Below, one piece after another: positions 36,365 to 45,228 of a stretch of DNA of 64,000 nt. This DNA comes from Thalassorhabdomicrobium marinisediminis (GTDB taxonomy: Bacteria; Pseudomonadota; Alphaproteobacteria; Rhodobacterales; Rhodobacteraceae): contig NZ_QCYG01000003.1 of the NCBI RefSeq assembly GCF_003072065.1, positions 336,908-400,907 of the forward strand, in the 5' to 3' direction. The notes beneath the pieces are model-generated. The model had not been told where the DNA came from. It searched no databases and worked only from the letters and a program-made list of their open reading frames with translations. The translations under genes and the position numbers were made by a program. Every line of letters begins with the position of its first letter. The stretch's first letter is position 1.

Positions 36365-36916
36365 TTATTTCGCAGGCACCTTGCGCAGAACCCTTTGATT
36401 TCCTGTGACAAACTTGATATCAGACGATTCAAAATCGCCATCATCAGATACCAGAATATACCCGCCGGACATGCACTCGCTAACGAGAGCCGCATCCGTT
36501 AAATCCAACTCTCCGCCGACAACTAAGCCCAGGTTCCCCTCTAAGCAATCTTGTTGCAAGTTAGATTGTTGATATGTGCAATCAGTCAAAATATCTAAGC
36601 AAATATCTCTGACCGCTGCTACTCGCGCCTTGAAGCTCTCGTCATTTTTCCGACGCGTCTTATAGCTTTGCCACTCTTTCTTTCCAAATAGAGACTCGTA
36701 TTCTATTTTGCAAACGCGATTGAAAAACTCGGAAATTACCTGTTCATTTACGACTACCGTGTTGCCAGCTTTGAGTAAACTTGAATAGAAGTCACTATAA
36801 ACTTGTTTTGCAGGCCGTGGATCATTGCCATAAATTGCAATCCAAATGTTTGTGTCGAACAAGACGAATTCGTTCTCGAAGCTGCATTCTTCATGCGCAT
36901 TGATAACCTCACTCAT
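36365..36916 (-). CDS. PIN-domain ribonuclease-like protein
   Basis: The 183-residue protein opens after a short leader with FVLFDTNIWIAIYG, the first acidic residue of a PIN site. A Glu in NEQVISEFFNRV, then ELDLTDAALVSECM and YILVSDDGDFES, provide the remaining carboxylates. The start at 36916 has AGAGG upstream and overlaps the end of the DUF4325 gene by eight bases. It is longer than typical VapC toxins (about 130 aa). Its place after a STAS-like and an ATPase gene suggests a regulated RNase output rather than a classic toxin-antitoxin pair. Confidence 0.75.
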   Translation of the reverse strand: MSEVINAHEECSFENEFVLFDTNIWIAIYGNDPRPAKQVYSDFYSSLLKAGNTVVVNEQVISEFFNRVCKIEYESLFGKKEWQSYKTRRKNDESFKARVAAVRDICLDILTDCTYQQSNLQQDCLEGNLGLVVGGELDLTDAALVSECMSGGYILVSDDGDFESSDIKFVTGNQRVLRKVPAK

Positions 36917-37268
36917 CGGCGTCGCCTCTACCATCTTCAAACAGTTTTTCTATGGCAGGTGGGTCTGCAAAAAATACCTTGGCTCGTTCCACCACCATCT
37001 TCAGGCGCGCCAAATGCCAATCTTGATAGTCAACTGGTGGTGCGAGGTGCTTTCTGATTACGCCTTCTTCTAACTCACCATAAAGCTGACCGACGGCTGT
37101 GTTGAGGAATGCCGTTGTCATCCTTGTAACGCCAAAGAAAGAGATCTCCGCACGGTTTCCCTTTGTGATAATATCATAGATTACACGGTACACCTTCTGC
37201 CCGTCTGACGCTGCGACGCAGATGCCTCCGTCGACAATTGTGGATATTATAACTTTAGTGGTTTTCAT
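36909..37268 (-). CDS. STAS-like DUF4325 protein
   Basis: The 119-residue protein matches the DUF4325 pattern: VYRVIYDIITKGNRAEISFFGVT followed by TTAFLNTAVGQLYGEL, a STAS-like helix carrying the residues of a switch. It starts four bases after the ATPase stop and overlaps the PIN gene, so three products are made from one unit. DUF4325 proteins repeatedly accompany GHKL ATPases. By analogy with anti-sigma systems, the ATPase may phosphorylate or bind the STAS protein. Confidence 0.75.
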   Translation of the reverse strand: MKTTKVIISTIVDGGICVAASDGQKVYRVIYDIITKGNRAEISFFGVTRMTTAFLNTAVGQLYGELEEGVIRKHLAPPVDYQDWHLARLKMVVERAKVFFADPPAIEKLFEDGRGDADE

Positions 37269-37272
37269 TTGA

Positions 37273-37839
37273 TCACCATATTTCGTGCGGATTGGTAGCT
37301 GACTTCATGTGGTAAGAGTTAGCATCCGACGTGTTAATTTCCAATGACACTACCGTACCAGGGTAAGGGTTTGCGATGCGTTGCTTTTTCATTTTTCTGT
37401 TTCGATATTCCCAATAGCCGTGATGTGAGCAAACAAGCAGGCATCCACCGTTCATGCCTATAAACTCTTTTAAGATTCCTAAGCCCAACCCGCCCGGGAT
37501 ATCTCCCTGCCGAGCGCTGTTGTTCATCTCCATAGCCCAGTCTATCGCGTCCTGCGGCGTCGCAAAATTTTTCCCGGCCGCTGATAGGGACCCGGGAATG
37601 CCTCTGCCACCATCAGATATAACGAAAGCTAACCTGTCCAAACGTGGAAAAAACTGGCCTCCCGCAAAGACTGAAATTGGAGAGTTGGCCCAGAGCGCAC
37701 TGTTTGCGAACAACTCATCAATGCCTTCAAAAAACTTAGTAACTAGGCCGTCACTCATGCGAGGCATTTCCCGCCTCATTAACCGTTCTTTGCTAAATAT
37801 TGAGAACTCGACGGCACTATTAGCGTCAAAGCTAGTCAC
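37273..37839 (-). CDS. GHKL (histidine-kinase-type) ATPase domain, C-terminal part of a split gene
   Basis: The frame carries the ATP-binding Bergerat fold: the N-box KFFEGIDELFANSALWANS, G1 VISDGGRGIPGS, G2 GGLGLGILKEFI and a final GTVVSLEI strand. There is no dimerisation/His domain, so it is an anti-sigma-type ATPase rather than a sensor kinase. The ORF from its GTG has 188 codons, but the frame is open upstream and continues the STAS-like gene at 37920-38147 through GNEVLFYN and VHGTTIPVTSF. I believe the two are one gene broken by a -1 shift. Confidence 0.72.
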   Translation of the reverse strand: MTSFDANSAVEFSIFSKERLMRREMPRMSDGLVTKFFEGIDELFANSALWANSPISVFAGGQFFPRLDRLAFVISDGGRGIPGSLSAAGKNFATPQDAIDWAMEMNNSARQGDIPGGLGLGILKEFIGMNGGCLLVCSHHGYWEYRNRKMKKQRIANPYPGTVVSLEINTSDANSYHMKSATNPHEIW

Positions 37840-37919
37840 TGGGATAGTTGTCCCATGTACGTCGGCTGCACCGCCGGAAAGCGTCTTATTTTTCTTTAGG
37901 ATTGTCTGTATCCGGGGAA

Positions 37920-38147
37920 TTATGTTGTAGAATAGAACTTCGTTTCCTGCCCCCGGGCTAGATTCACGATCGTCAGTAAGCTTGCACCTAATTGTGCGTC
38001 AATCCAACCTAACCTCTTACAGTCGATGCCAACTTTGGAGTTCTGTAACTGTGATAGTTCGCTATGGAGGCTTGATAGAGCCTCAAAGCCAAGCGCGTTG
38101 GCGCGGATTTCATAAGCGTCAAGGTCAATCATCACGCGTTCGTCCAA
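37920..38147 (-). CDS. STAS-like N-terminal part of the split GHKL ATPase gene
   Basis: A TTG at 38147 with AGGAGA five bases ahead begins a STAS-like strand-helix segment: VMIDLDAYEIRANALGFEAL and KVGIDCKRLGWIDAQLGASLLTI. The frame ends in 12 out-of-register residues and a stop at 37920. Slipping by -1 at the run ccggggg (37951-37957) would continue in frame to the GHKL domain. Either a one-base deletion, a sequencing error or programmed frameshifting explains it. Confidence 0.6.
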   Translation of the reverse strand: MDERVMIDLDAYEIRANALGFEALSSLHSELSQLQNSKVGIDCKRLGWIDAQLGASLLTIVNLARGQETKFYSTT

Positions 38148-38435
38148 ATTGGCTCTCCTGATTTCGGACAAGGATGCTAAGTTCTACGCGCATCATCAAC
38201 CGTTGTCACTCGCCTAAGGCTCGAGATTTCTGCAAATGCATGAATGTCCGGTCTAGGGACGCAAGTTGGTAAGATTTTGTCTGTCACGAGTGTCTCCTTT
38301 GAGCCGGTTGGGTCGCCCGACACTGAGGGCAAAGCGGGCTTTCTCTGCGGCGACCATGAACGTCCCCAGGGCGCTGCCCGCGAACCTTCGTCGAAGGCCG
38401 CGCCAATAGCGGCTGGATAGCCCCCTTACAGCATG

Positions 38436-41363
38436 TCATGCACTTTTCTGCAGCTTGGCTTTGCCGTCGCAGTCTGGGAAGCGGACACAGCTAAGAAATG
38501 CTCCATAGCGGCCGCGCCGTTCTACAAGCCATCCTGCGTCGCAACTCGGACAAGTCGGCTGTGTCTCGCCGCAATCACCACAAACCAGGTCTCCACTGAC
38601 CCGAGAACGGACCGGGAGGCCGACACCACAGGCCGGACAGGCGGGCATGCGACTGCCGCACAGCTTCACGTGCTCGCAGCGATACCAGTCGCGACCGTCC
38701 TTGCCGGGCATGTGAAGCAGACGTCCACCGCAACCCGGACAGGTGTGGGTGTGCTTCTGGGCCTCCAAGGGCACGACTACGCCGAATTCCGGTTCCTTCA
38801 TTAGCTCCTCGACGAAGACGGAGGGGCGCGCCTCGGATGCAAGGATGGTCACGGTCCGACGGGCCCGGGTCACGGCGACATACATGACGCGCCGCTCTTC
38901 GGCATTCGGAAATGGCTCGGACTCGGGCGAGACCAGGCTGAGCAGAGGGTCGTCGACGATCATCGACGGGAAGCCCATCTTCGCGTTGTCGGCACCGAGG
39001 ATGATCACGTGATCGGTCTCCAGGCCCTTCGAGGCATGGATGGTCTTGAAAGTGATCGTCGCCCCAGGGTTCTGGCGCTGAAGCCGCCCGACATCGGGCC
39101 TCAGGAAACGGTATCTTCCCAGGATCAGGATGGACGGTTTCTCGCCCCCCTTGCCTTCCGTGGCCGCAAGTGCAGCCACCGCGTCGTTCAAGGCCGTCTC
39201 CCCGGTGTCGCGGCGCGTCCAGGCGATACGGATTGAAGGCTCGTCCGTCTCCCCTGCCGGTATCACCGTCTTCGTGATCTGAGCGGGGTTGCGCAGAACG
39301 AAGCGACGGGCGGCCAGCGCAATCTTGTCGACGGATCGGAAGGTCCGGCCGAGGTCGACGGTCCGATGGACACCGCCGGCCCCTGCATAGGTGCCCCCGA
39401 ACTCCGCGCCAAAGTTACGCATGATGTGGATGTCCGACCCGGCGAAGCGGTAGATCGATTGCCAGTCATCACCAACGGCAAACACCTTGGCATCGGAATG
39501 CTGGCGCTTGAGAGCCTGGATCAACTTCGCCCGCCCGGTCGAAATGTCCTGGAACTCGTCGACGAGGATGTGCCGAAACGGGCTCTGGTAGCGCCCGCTT
39601 TCGACGAAGGCAGTGGCGCGGTCCACCATGTCTTCGAAGTCGATCCGATCACCCAGGCGGGACTGATACTCTCGGAACACGGCCCCGAAGATCTTGAGGA
39701 AGGCCTCGGCCCGTTTGCCCATCTTCAGCGTCTGCGCCTTGTCGGAGCAGTCCTCGACCCGATAGCCGCCGTTCTTGAAATGACGCAGGAAGGTGCCCAT
39801 CAGCGAGGTGAAGCTGTCTACCACACCGACCTCGGCCACACGATCATAGATCTCGATATCCGGGATCGGCCGCAGCGTGACGTAGGGCTCCAGCTTTTCG
39901 GCAAGCGCGTCGAGCAGCCGGCCCTCTTCACGCTCCCAGCTGTAGGTCTCGACCAGAACCGTCTCGTGCTCGGCATGGACCTGCCGCTTCCAGTCCATGC
40001 TTTCGAGGTATTCATCGCGATCGACGTAAGGCGCCGTGGTCAGTTCCTCCACGCCGTCCCGGCCGCGTTTCTTGCGCACGCCGAAATGCTCGATGTAGAC
40101 GCCGCTCTCTGTCAGCCGGAAATCGGGCGTGTAGACGCGGCGACCCGTTTTCTGGAGCTTATGCTCGTAGCTCGGCTCGTATTCGTAGGCGATGCCGTTC
40201 CGGAAGAGCCAGTTGGCGATCAGAAGCTCTTCGAAGCTGTTCACCGTTTCGCCTTGCAGCGTCCGCAGGTTGCGGCTCTCGATCTGCGCATACCATTCGT
40301 GCTTCGTCTTGAAGTCCCATTCTGTCGGGAAGTCGTCAAAGAAACCGGCGAACCAACCGATCACGGTCTGCGCGATCTCGCTGGCGGTCGCCACGATGTG
40401 CCGCAGGATCTCCTTCATCAGGGACAAGAAGGCCTTGTCGTCTGTCGCGGTCGGCGCCAGGGGTGGCTTTTCGCCTTCTACCTCACCGATGATCTCGTAG
40501 GCCAATGCATGGAAGGTGCGGGCCGCCACGGGGACGCCACACCGCGCCTCGATCCGCTCCGACATCTCGGTCGCTGCGTCTTTCGCAAAGGCCAGCAGCA
40601 GGAGCTCGCTTGGCTTCCGTATCTCCGCCTTCACGAGGTATGCGGCCTTGGCGGTGACCACGCTTGTCTTGCCGGAGCCCGCCCCGGCCAGAACCAGCGT
40701 CGCATCTTCGTCGACGACCACCGACAGGCGCTGCTCCGGCGTCAGTGGCATAGTCTCGACCGTGTCGAAAAAATCCTTCCAGCGGAGGAGCTGACCCTCC
40801 ACAAACATCTCGATAGATGAGTCACGGACGGCATTCGGATCGGATGCGAACGCAACGATCGGGGCAATTCGGGACATGACTTCGTCGCCAACGGCCTCCG
40901 CATTCAGCTTAGAAAGCACCCGGCGGGTCAGATCGGCAGCATCGCGCTCCAGCGGCGCGACGTGGCATGCTGCGGGATAAGCGTCCGGCACCTTGAGTGC
41001 ATCGAGCGCGTGCAGGATCCGCAGAACCGCGGCCTCCTCCTTTTCCAACTCCGCCCGGTTAAAATCCGTCCAGGCGGCGGCAGCGGCATCTGCAAAGTTT
41101 CTTGCTGCAGACGCGTCCACCGCCGGCAAGGTCAGATTCCGGCCGCCCCCGAGATCGAGCGACAGAGACGAAGAGAGGAGGCCCTTCCTCATTGAAGGGC
41201 GCGTCGCGATTGAGTCAAACCCTATCCAGGGCGAACCCGCCCCACGCGCGGCAATGCCCCTGTCTTGCAGGGTCAGGGACCTTGGATGTCGGCCAAGAGG
41301 GTCAACCAAGAACCCCAGGAAGGATTTTGAGACGAGATTCATGTGCGCCGAAGTGTCAGTCAT
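38436..41363 (-). CDS. UvrD/HelD-type SF1 helicase with embedded PD-(D/E)xK nuclease and C-terminal zinc ribbons
   Basis: The 975-residue protein has an N-terminal HelD-like domain (1-200), Walker A LVLAGAGSGKTS near 226, and motif II ILVDEFQDIS near 601. Further on come VGDDWQSIYRFAGSD (motif III), TFKTIHASKGLE (motif V) and MYVAVTRARR (motif VI). Between motif Ia and motif II, residues about 370-430 form an unexpected module: NSFEELLIANWLF, YTPDFRL and YIEHFGV, a PD-(D/E)xK nuclease pattern. Beyond residue 870 come several Cys4 zinc ribbons, the last of topoisomerase-I type (CPSCDAGWLVERRG). Its 5' flank is an IS3 remnant, so the native promoter is lost. Confidence 0.85.
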   Translation of the reverse strand: MTDTSAHMNLVSKSFLGFLVDPLGRHPRSLTLQDRGIAARGAGSPWIGFDSIATRPSMRKGLLSSSLSLDLGGGRNLTLPAVDASAARNFADAAAAAWTDFNRAELEKEEAAVLRILHALDALKVPDAYPAACHVAPLERDAADLTRRVLSKLNAEAVGDEVMSRIAPIVAFASDPNAVRDSSIEMFVEGQLLRWKDFFDTVETMPLTPEQRLSVVVDEDATLVLAGAGSGKTSVVTAKAAYLVKAEIRKPSELLLLAFAKDAATEMSERIEARCGVPVAARTFHALAYEIIGEVEGEKPPLAPTATDDKAFLSLMKEILRHIVATASEIAQTVIGWFAGFFDDFPTEWDFKTKHEWYAQIESRNLRTLQGETVNSFEELLIANWLFRNGIAYEYEPSYEHKLQKTGRRVYTPDFRLTESGVYIEHFGVRKKRGRDGVEELTTAPYVDRDEYLESMDWKRQVHAEHETVLVETYSWEREEGRLLDALAEKLEPYVTLRPIPDIEIYDRVAEVGVVDSFTSLMGTFLRHFKNGGYRVEDCSDKAQTLKMGKRAEAFLKIFGAVFREYQSRLGDRIDFEDMVDRATAFVESGRYQSPFRHILVDEFQDISTGRAKLIQALKRQHSDAKVFAVGDDWQSIYRFAGSDIHIMRNFGAEFGGTYAGAGGVHRTVDLGRTFRSVDKIALAARRFVLRNPAQITKTVIPAGETDEPSIRIAWTRRDTGETALNDAVAALAATEGKGGEKPSILILGRYRFLRPDVGRLQRQNPGATITFKTIHASKGLETDHVIILGADNAKMGFPSMIVDDPLLSLVSPESEPFPNAEERRVMYVAVTRARRTVTILASEARPSVFVEELMKEPEFGVVVPLEAQKHTHTCPGCGGRLLHMPGKDGRDWYRCEHVKLCGSRMPACPACGVGLPVRSRVSGDLVCGDCGETQPTCPSCDAGWLVERRGRYGAFLSCVRFPDCDGKAKLQKSA

Positions 41364-41389
41364 TTCCGAAGTGTAGCAAATATTGGAAA

Positions 41390-41716
41390 GCGGGGAACCT
41401 CATGGCCCAGAATATATTAGTGGAAAGCTGATGGAATGGGCCGAGAAACGCAATGTTCGACTGGAATACATCCAGCCGGGCAAGCCACAACAGAATGCCT
41501 ACATCGAACGCTACAACCGCACCGTTCGCGGCGAATGGCTTGGGCAATACATCTTCGAAACCATCGAGGAGGCACAAGACCAAGCAATTGAATGGCTCTG
41601 GACTTACAACAACGAGCGACCCAACATGGGCATCGGCGGCATGACACCCGCCATGAAGCTGAAAACAGCCGCCTGAATTCTACGGCTGGACCCCATTAAA
41701 AATGGGGGGATTACCA
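41390..41716 (+). mobile_element. IS3-family transposase 3' remnant
   Basis: The plus strand encodes the C-terminal end of an IS3 OrfB integrase core, including EYIQPGKPQQNAYIERYNR with the catalytic Glu and TYNNERPNMGIGGMTPA, ending at 41676. Downstream lies a likely right end with cccatt/aatggg inverted repeats and ggggggattacc. The left part of the element is missing; the joint at about 41390 abuts the promoter region of the UvrD helicase gene. Confidence 0.8.
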
Positions 41717-41892
41717 ACCTACCCGTGCTCATATGCGTGGTCTGATAGTTTCACTGATCATTGAAAACTTCACTCAAGGCAAAACTTCAATCGGAAATCG
41801 TGCGGCGTTCACGACAATCGTTGTCAACAAACACAGGCTTTATTCTGGGTCTAATGCAGAGGTTATCCATCTGATTTTGCAAGCGCAAATTA

Positions 41893-44800
41893 TCAAAGCC
41901 TAGATTGCGCACTAATTTTCCGCTCTACGAGGTTCGAGATAAGCTTGGCGCTATCTTCGCTCAGATCCGGGCCTTCCTTCGTCGTCACAAGCTGGCCCGG
42001 AAACCATTGGTCATACCAGAGCCGCTTGCGTTCCCATCGTTCGACGTAATTGGCCTTATCAAGCATTCCAAGGTGTTCCCAGAAAGTTGTCTTCCCGCCC
42101 GACGTAATCGTGAAGTCTGGCAGGTGCATTGAACCGTCTTTTGCAACCAAAGGACTTTCATATGCAAAGCGAACATCCTTCTCATGTAGAAGATTAGCGA
42201 TGATCACTTCTGACTTCGATCGCACCATATCACCGCTCAGGGCCTTGTGAATGCGCCCCTCTTCATACCATGATCGGTCCCGCAAGAGTGGGTCAGCCTT
42301 GTTTCGCTGAAATAGCCAAGATGAGATGCTCGGCACTTGGGCATTCTCTCTGCGGCGAGCTTTTAGTAGCGATGAGATATCGTCTTTTAGGAGCAGAGTG
42401 CAGTGTCCAGTAGCACGGGTTAGGGCAGTATAGACCAACTCCATGGCAAGCGGGCTTTCTGCCTGCGGCAGAACTATGATCGTCTCGTCAAACTCGCTGC
42501 CCTGAGCTTTGTGAACTGTAATCGCGTAACCCAACTCGAGGTTCTCGCTGGCACTTACCGTGCCCCACCGGCCGTCAGATCGTTGGATGTCTTTGCCGTA
42601 TCCAACATCCAACCCTGGCTTGCGCGCAAATTCTACAGCAAATCGACTTAGTCGTTTACCCCGACCGCTCCTCATACGAGCAGCTAGACCCTTAGCATCC
42701 ATCCCGGATGGCTTCACCATTCCGATTTCACCATTGAACACTTCGACATCTTGCACCTTACGCAGGTTCCAATCGTAAGCCGACAAAGGATTCGACCTCG
42801 TTCGGTTTCGGACCTGAATAACTTTATCACCTAAAGTCAGTCCATCGACGACACCTAGCCGTTCAATCGTGGATGCGTTTCTTCGACGCTGGCACGCTTG
42901 GTTGAGGTTCTCGACACCATGTGAGCCGCCTCGATGCGGCGTCAGAATTTGAAACGCGGCTGGCCCCTTCGAAAATGCATCCTTCCACAAAAGATATGGC
43001 TTCTCTTCGTCAACTTTCAATCCGGTCTTCAAGGCCATCCGTTGCTCCAGCCGGTTGATCAAAAGCGCGGGAAGCTCTTCAGGCTTGGACCAAAACTCTA
43101 CTGCGAGGTCTGTATCGATTTCGCCCCCTGCATGTAATCGCTCAAGCATATCCTTCTGCGCCAATGTGGTCGCCCCGGTGTCGTCTGGACCATTCTGTTC
43201 AGTCGACATTTTGTGCCAGGCAGGATTTGCGCGGAACATACCAGCAACCTCAAGCACTGCCGTTCCACGCCCTTCAATCTGATTAAGTAACTGGCGAAGA
43301 TTTTGTTGCAAACGACCAATTGCCTCGGGGCGCTCGCCTTCGAGCCAACGAATGACATCTGCGAAAACTCGACCCCTGCCGACAGGTGGGAGTTGGCCCT
43401 CGTCACCGACGAGCACGAGCCGTTGCACGGTATCCCAGTCAACCATTCGCGCGAAAGCCGCAGCAAGCTCCAAGTCAAGCATTGATGTCTCGTCAACAAT
43501 AAGCGTTCCAACATCAAGCTTCTTTCCGCCTCGCCGATGGAAGGTCAGATTGTCTGCAAGCCACCCATTGGAAGCTAAAGCTGAATGAATGGTATCGACC
43601 TGCGCAGGAACCTTTGCTTCCCGTAGAAGTTCCCGCACCCGGTCACCTGCCTTTCCTGTTGGTGTCAGAATTCGGATAGAGGTGCCGTCGCCGTCCGTAG
43701 ATTTGACCGCTCGCACAATTGCCTGGATTACGCTTGTTTTACCTGTTCCCGCTGTTCCCGCGAGTACAGAAAGGGGCTGCCTTAGTAGACGTGCAGCAAT
43801 CTCTTCCTGCTCTTTTACAGCAGACCCATATTTTTCTGTTGCCTTGCGGGCGAGTGAACTGTCCTCACGGTAGAGCCAGCGGCGCCAAGTGTCCGAAGAG
43901 ATCGCTCGTCGAAGCGTCATCTCTTCACGGTCGGCAAGGCCAGCGAGAGCTTTTTCGACCGCACGCTCATCTTGATAAACACTGCTCAGGTAGACGACGG
44001 TCTCATTCTCGTCAGCACGGAGGGTAAGTGCCTCATCGAGGTAATCCGCCCCCACATCAAAAAAATGCTCGTTCAACTGATGTCGTTTCCAGTCCGGAAG
44101 TCGAGCAAGCCGAAAATTTGCTCGCTTAACCAATTCGCTTACCGGAAGAAAGCTATGAACACCTTCACGAAGCAGGCAATCCACCATAAGGGCACGCAGC
44201 CGCCGTTCGTCATCAATCTCGAGCTCTTCTGCACCCCGAGGTCCAAGGTCAGGAGATGGCAGCATAGCACGGTCCACTGCGGACCAAGGGATGCGATCCG
44301 CTGGATCATCGCCAATGAAGGCTTCTGACAGGATATAAGGGTTCTCGATAATTTCGCCCACGTCGTGTGGAAGACCGTGATTGTTCCGGTGTAAGAGAAT
44401 TTTCTCAATTGTTCCGGCGGGCAGAGAGAGCCGTGATAGGGCCCCCCTTGCTAAAACACGGATACCCTCGGGATGCCGTGCCCACCTATTCTGAAGGTTT
44501 CGAACTTTTCGATCCGATAGGAATTCCCCCATCCCAACCGGCTTCTCACGGTCCAGAAAAGAAAAAGCTGCCTTATGGGCGGCACTGACGCCCAAACGCA
44601 AAGCGATATTTTTCGTATCCGTGATAAGATCCGAGGCACCTACGATCATGAACCCTGCCGCAAGAAACGCGACAAGCGTGTCGACGCTGACCAAGCCGAA
44701 TTGCTGCGCTGCAACAAGGGAGACGATGGCGCCGAGATTTGGAATCAGGTCGCCAAGATAGTGAAGACTGTCGGCGGCCACGATCCGATTGTCTGTGAGC

Positions 44801-45228
44801 CGAGCGACCCGCCGCTGGAAGAGCACAAGACCGAGTGTCAAGACAATGGAAAGACCCATGACGACAAGCCCCGCGCCTTCTGCATGAAGCGTTGGAGGAG
44901 CGCTACCCGCAATCCGATCGACAGCGGCAAATCCGATGCCCGCGCCTGCCACTGCGATCGCCACGGCCTGTGCCAATGCTGCGAGGTCCTCGGCCGAGCT
45001 ATGCCCAAATGCATGATCGGCATCAGGGGGGCGTGCAGCGTAAAGAATGGCCATGAATGCCGTGGCGGAAACGAGAAGATCCAGTGCACTGTCTGCAGCA
45101 GAAGCGGCGATGGCGAGTGATCCGGTTGCTGCGAAAGCCCACAGTTTGGCAAGAACAAGAATACCTGCCACACCGACCGAGGCCATCCCCGCCCTCTTGT
45201 TGAGGCGTCGTCGTGCGACTTGATCCAA
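41893..45228 (-). CDS. CDF metal transporter fused to RecD2-like helicase with C-terminal nuclease
   Basis: An uninterrupted 1111-residue frame starts at a TTG with GGAG six bases ahead. Residues 1-205 are a cation-diffusion-facilitator membrane domain with six helices and the metal site DSALD in TM2 and HYLGD in TM5, but without the cytoplasmic CDF domain. From about 206 it becomes a RecD2-type helicase: helical N-domain (210-480), Walker A VLAGTAGTGKTS near 490, motif II LIVDETSML near 580, and AITVHKAQGSEFDE plus VYTALTRA. A C-terminal PD-(D/E)xK module (SEVIIANLL, LPDFTI, FWEHLGM; about 1000-1055) completes it. Either a real membrane-tethered nuclease-helicase or a recombination chimera. 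Confidence 0.82.
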   Translation of the reverse strand: MDQVARRRLNKRAGMASVGVAGILVLAKLWAFAATGSLAIAASAADSALDLLVSATAFMAILYAARPPDADHAFGHSSAEDLAALAQAVAIAVAGAGIGFAAVDRIAGSAPPTLHAEGAGLVVMGLSIVLTLGLVLFQRRVARLTDNRIVAADSLHYLGDLIPNLGAIVSLVAAQQFGLVSVDTLVAFLAAGFMIVGASDLITDTKNIALRLGVSAAHKAAFSFLDREKPVGMGEFLSDRKVRNLQNRWARHPEGIRVLARGALSRLSLPAGTIEKILLHRNNHGLPHDVGEIIENPYILSEAFIGDDPADRIPWSAVDRAMLPSPDLGPRGAEELEIDDERRLRALMVDCLLREGVHSFLPVSELVKRANFRLARLPDWKRHQLNEHFFDVGADYLDEALTLRADENETVVYLSSVYQDERAVEKALAGLADREEMTLRRAISSDTWRRWLYREDSSLARKATEKYGSAVKEQEEIAARLLRQPLSVLAGTAGTGKTSVIQAIVRAVKSTDGDGTSIRILTPTGKAGDRVRELLREAKVPAQVDTIHSALASNGWLADNLTFHRRGGKKLDVGTLIVDETSMLDLELAAAFARMVDWDTVQRLVLVGDEGQLPPVGRGRVFADVIRWLEGERPEAIGRLQQNLRQLLNQIEGRGTAVLEVAGMFRANPAWHKMSTEQNGPDDTGATTLAQKDMLERLHAGGEIDTDLAVEFWSKPEELPALLINRLEQRMALKTGLKVDEEKPYLLWKDAFSKGPAAFQILTPHRGGSHGVENLNQACQRRRNASTIERLGVVDGLTLGDKVIQVRNRTRSNPLSAYDWNLRKVQDVEVFNGEIGMVKPSGMDAKGLAARMRSGRGKRLSRFAVEFARKPGLDVGYGKDIQRSDGRWGTVSASENLELGYAITVHKAQGSEFDETIIVLPQAESPLAMELVYTALTRATGHCTLLLKDDISSLLKARRRENAQVPSISSWLFQRNKADPLLRDRSWYEEGRIHKALSGDMVRSKSEVIIANLLHEKDVRFAYESPLVAKDGSMHLPDFTITSGGKTTFWEHLGMLDKANYVERWERKRLWYDQWFPGQLVTTKEGPDLSEDSAKLISNLVERKISAQSRL

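Noticed and set aside
36365..37268. Classic VapBC toxin-antitoxin pair
   Set aside because: The gene before the PIN gene is DUF4325-like, not an AbrB or ribbon-helix-helix antitoxin, and the PIN protein is unusually long.
39366..40820. 484-codon plus-strand frame opposite the UvrD helicase
   Set aside because: Antisense shadow; the minus-strand frame has all helicase motifs.
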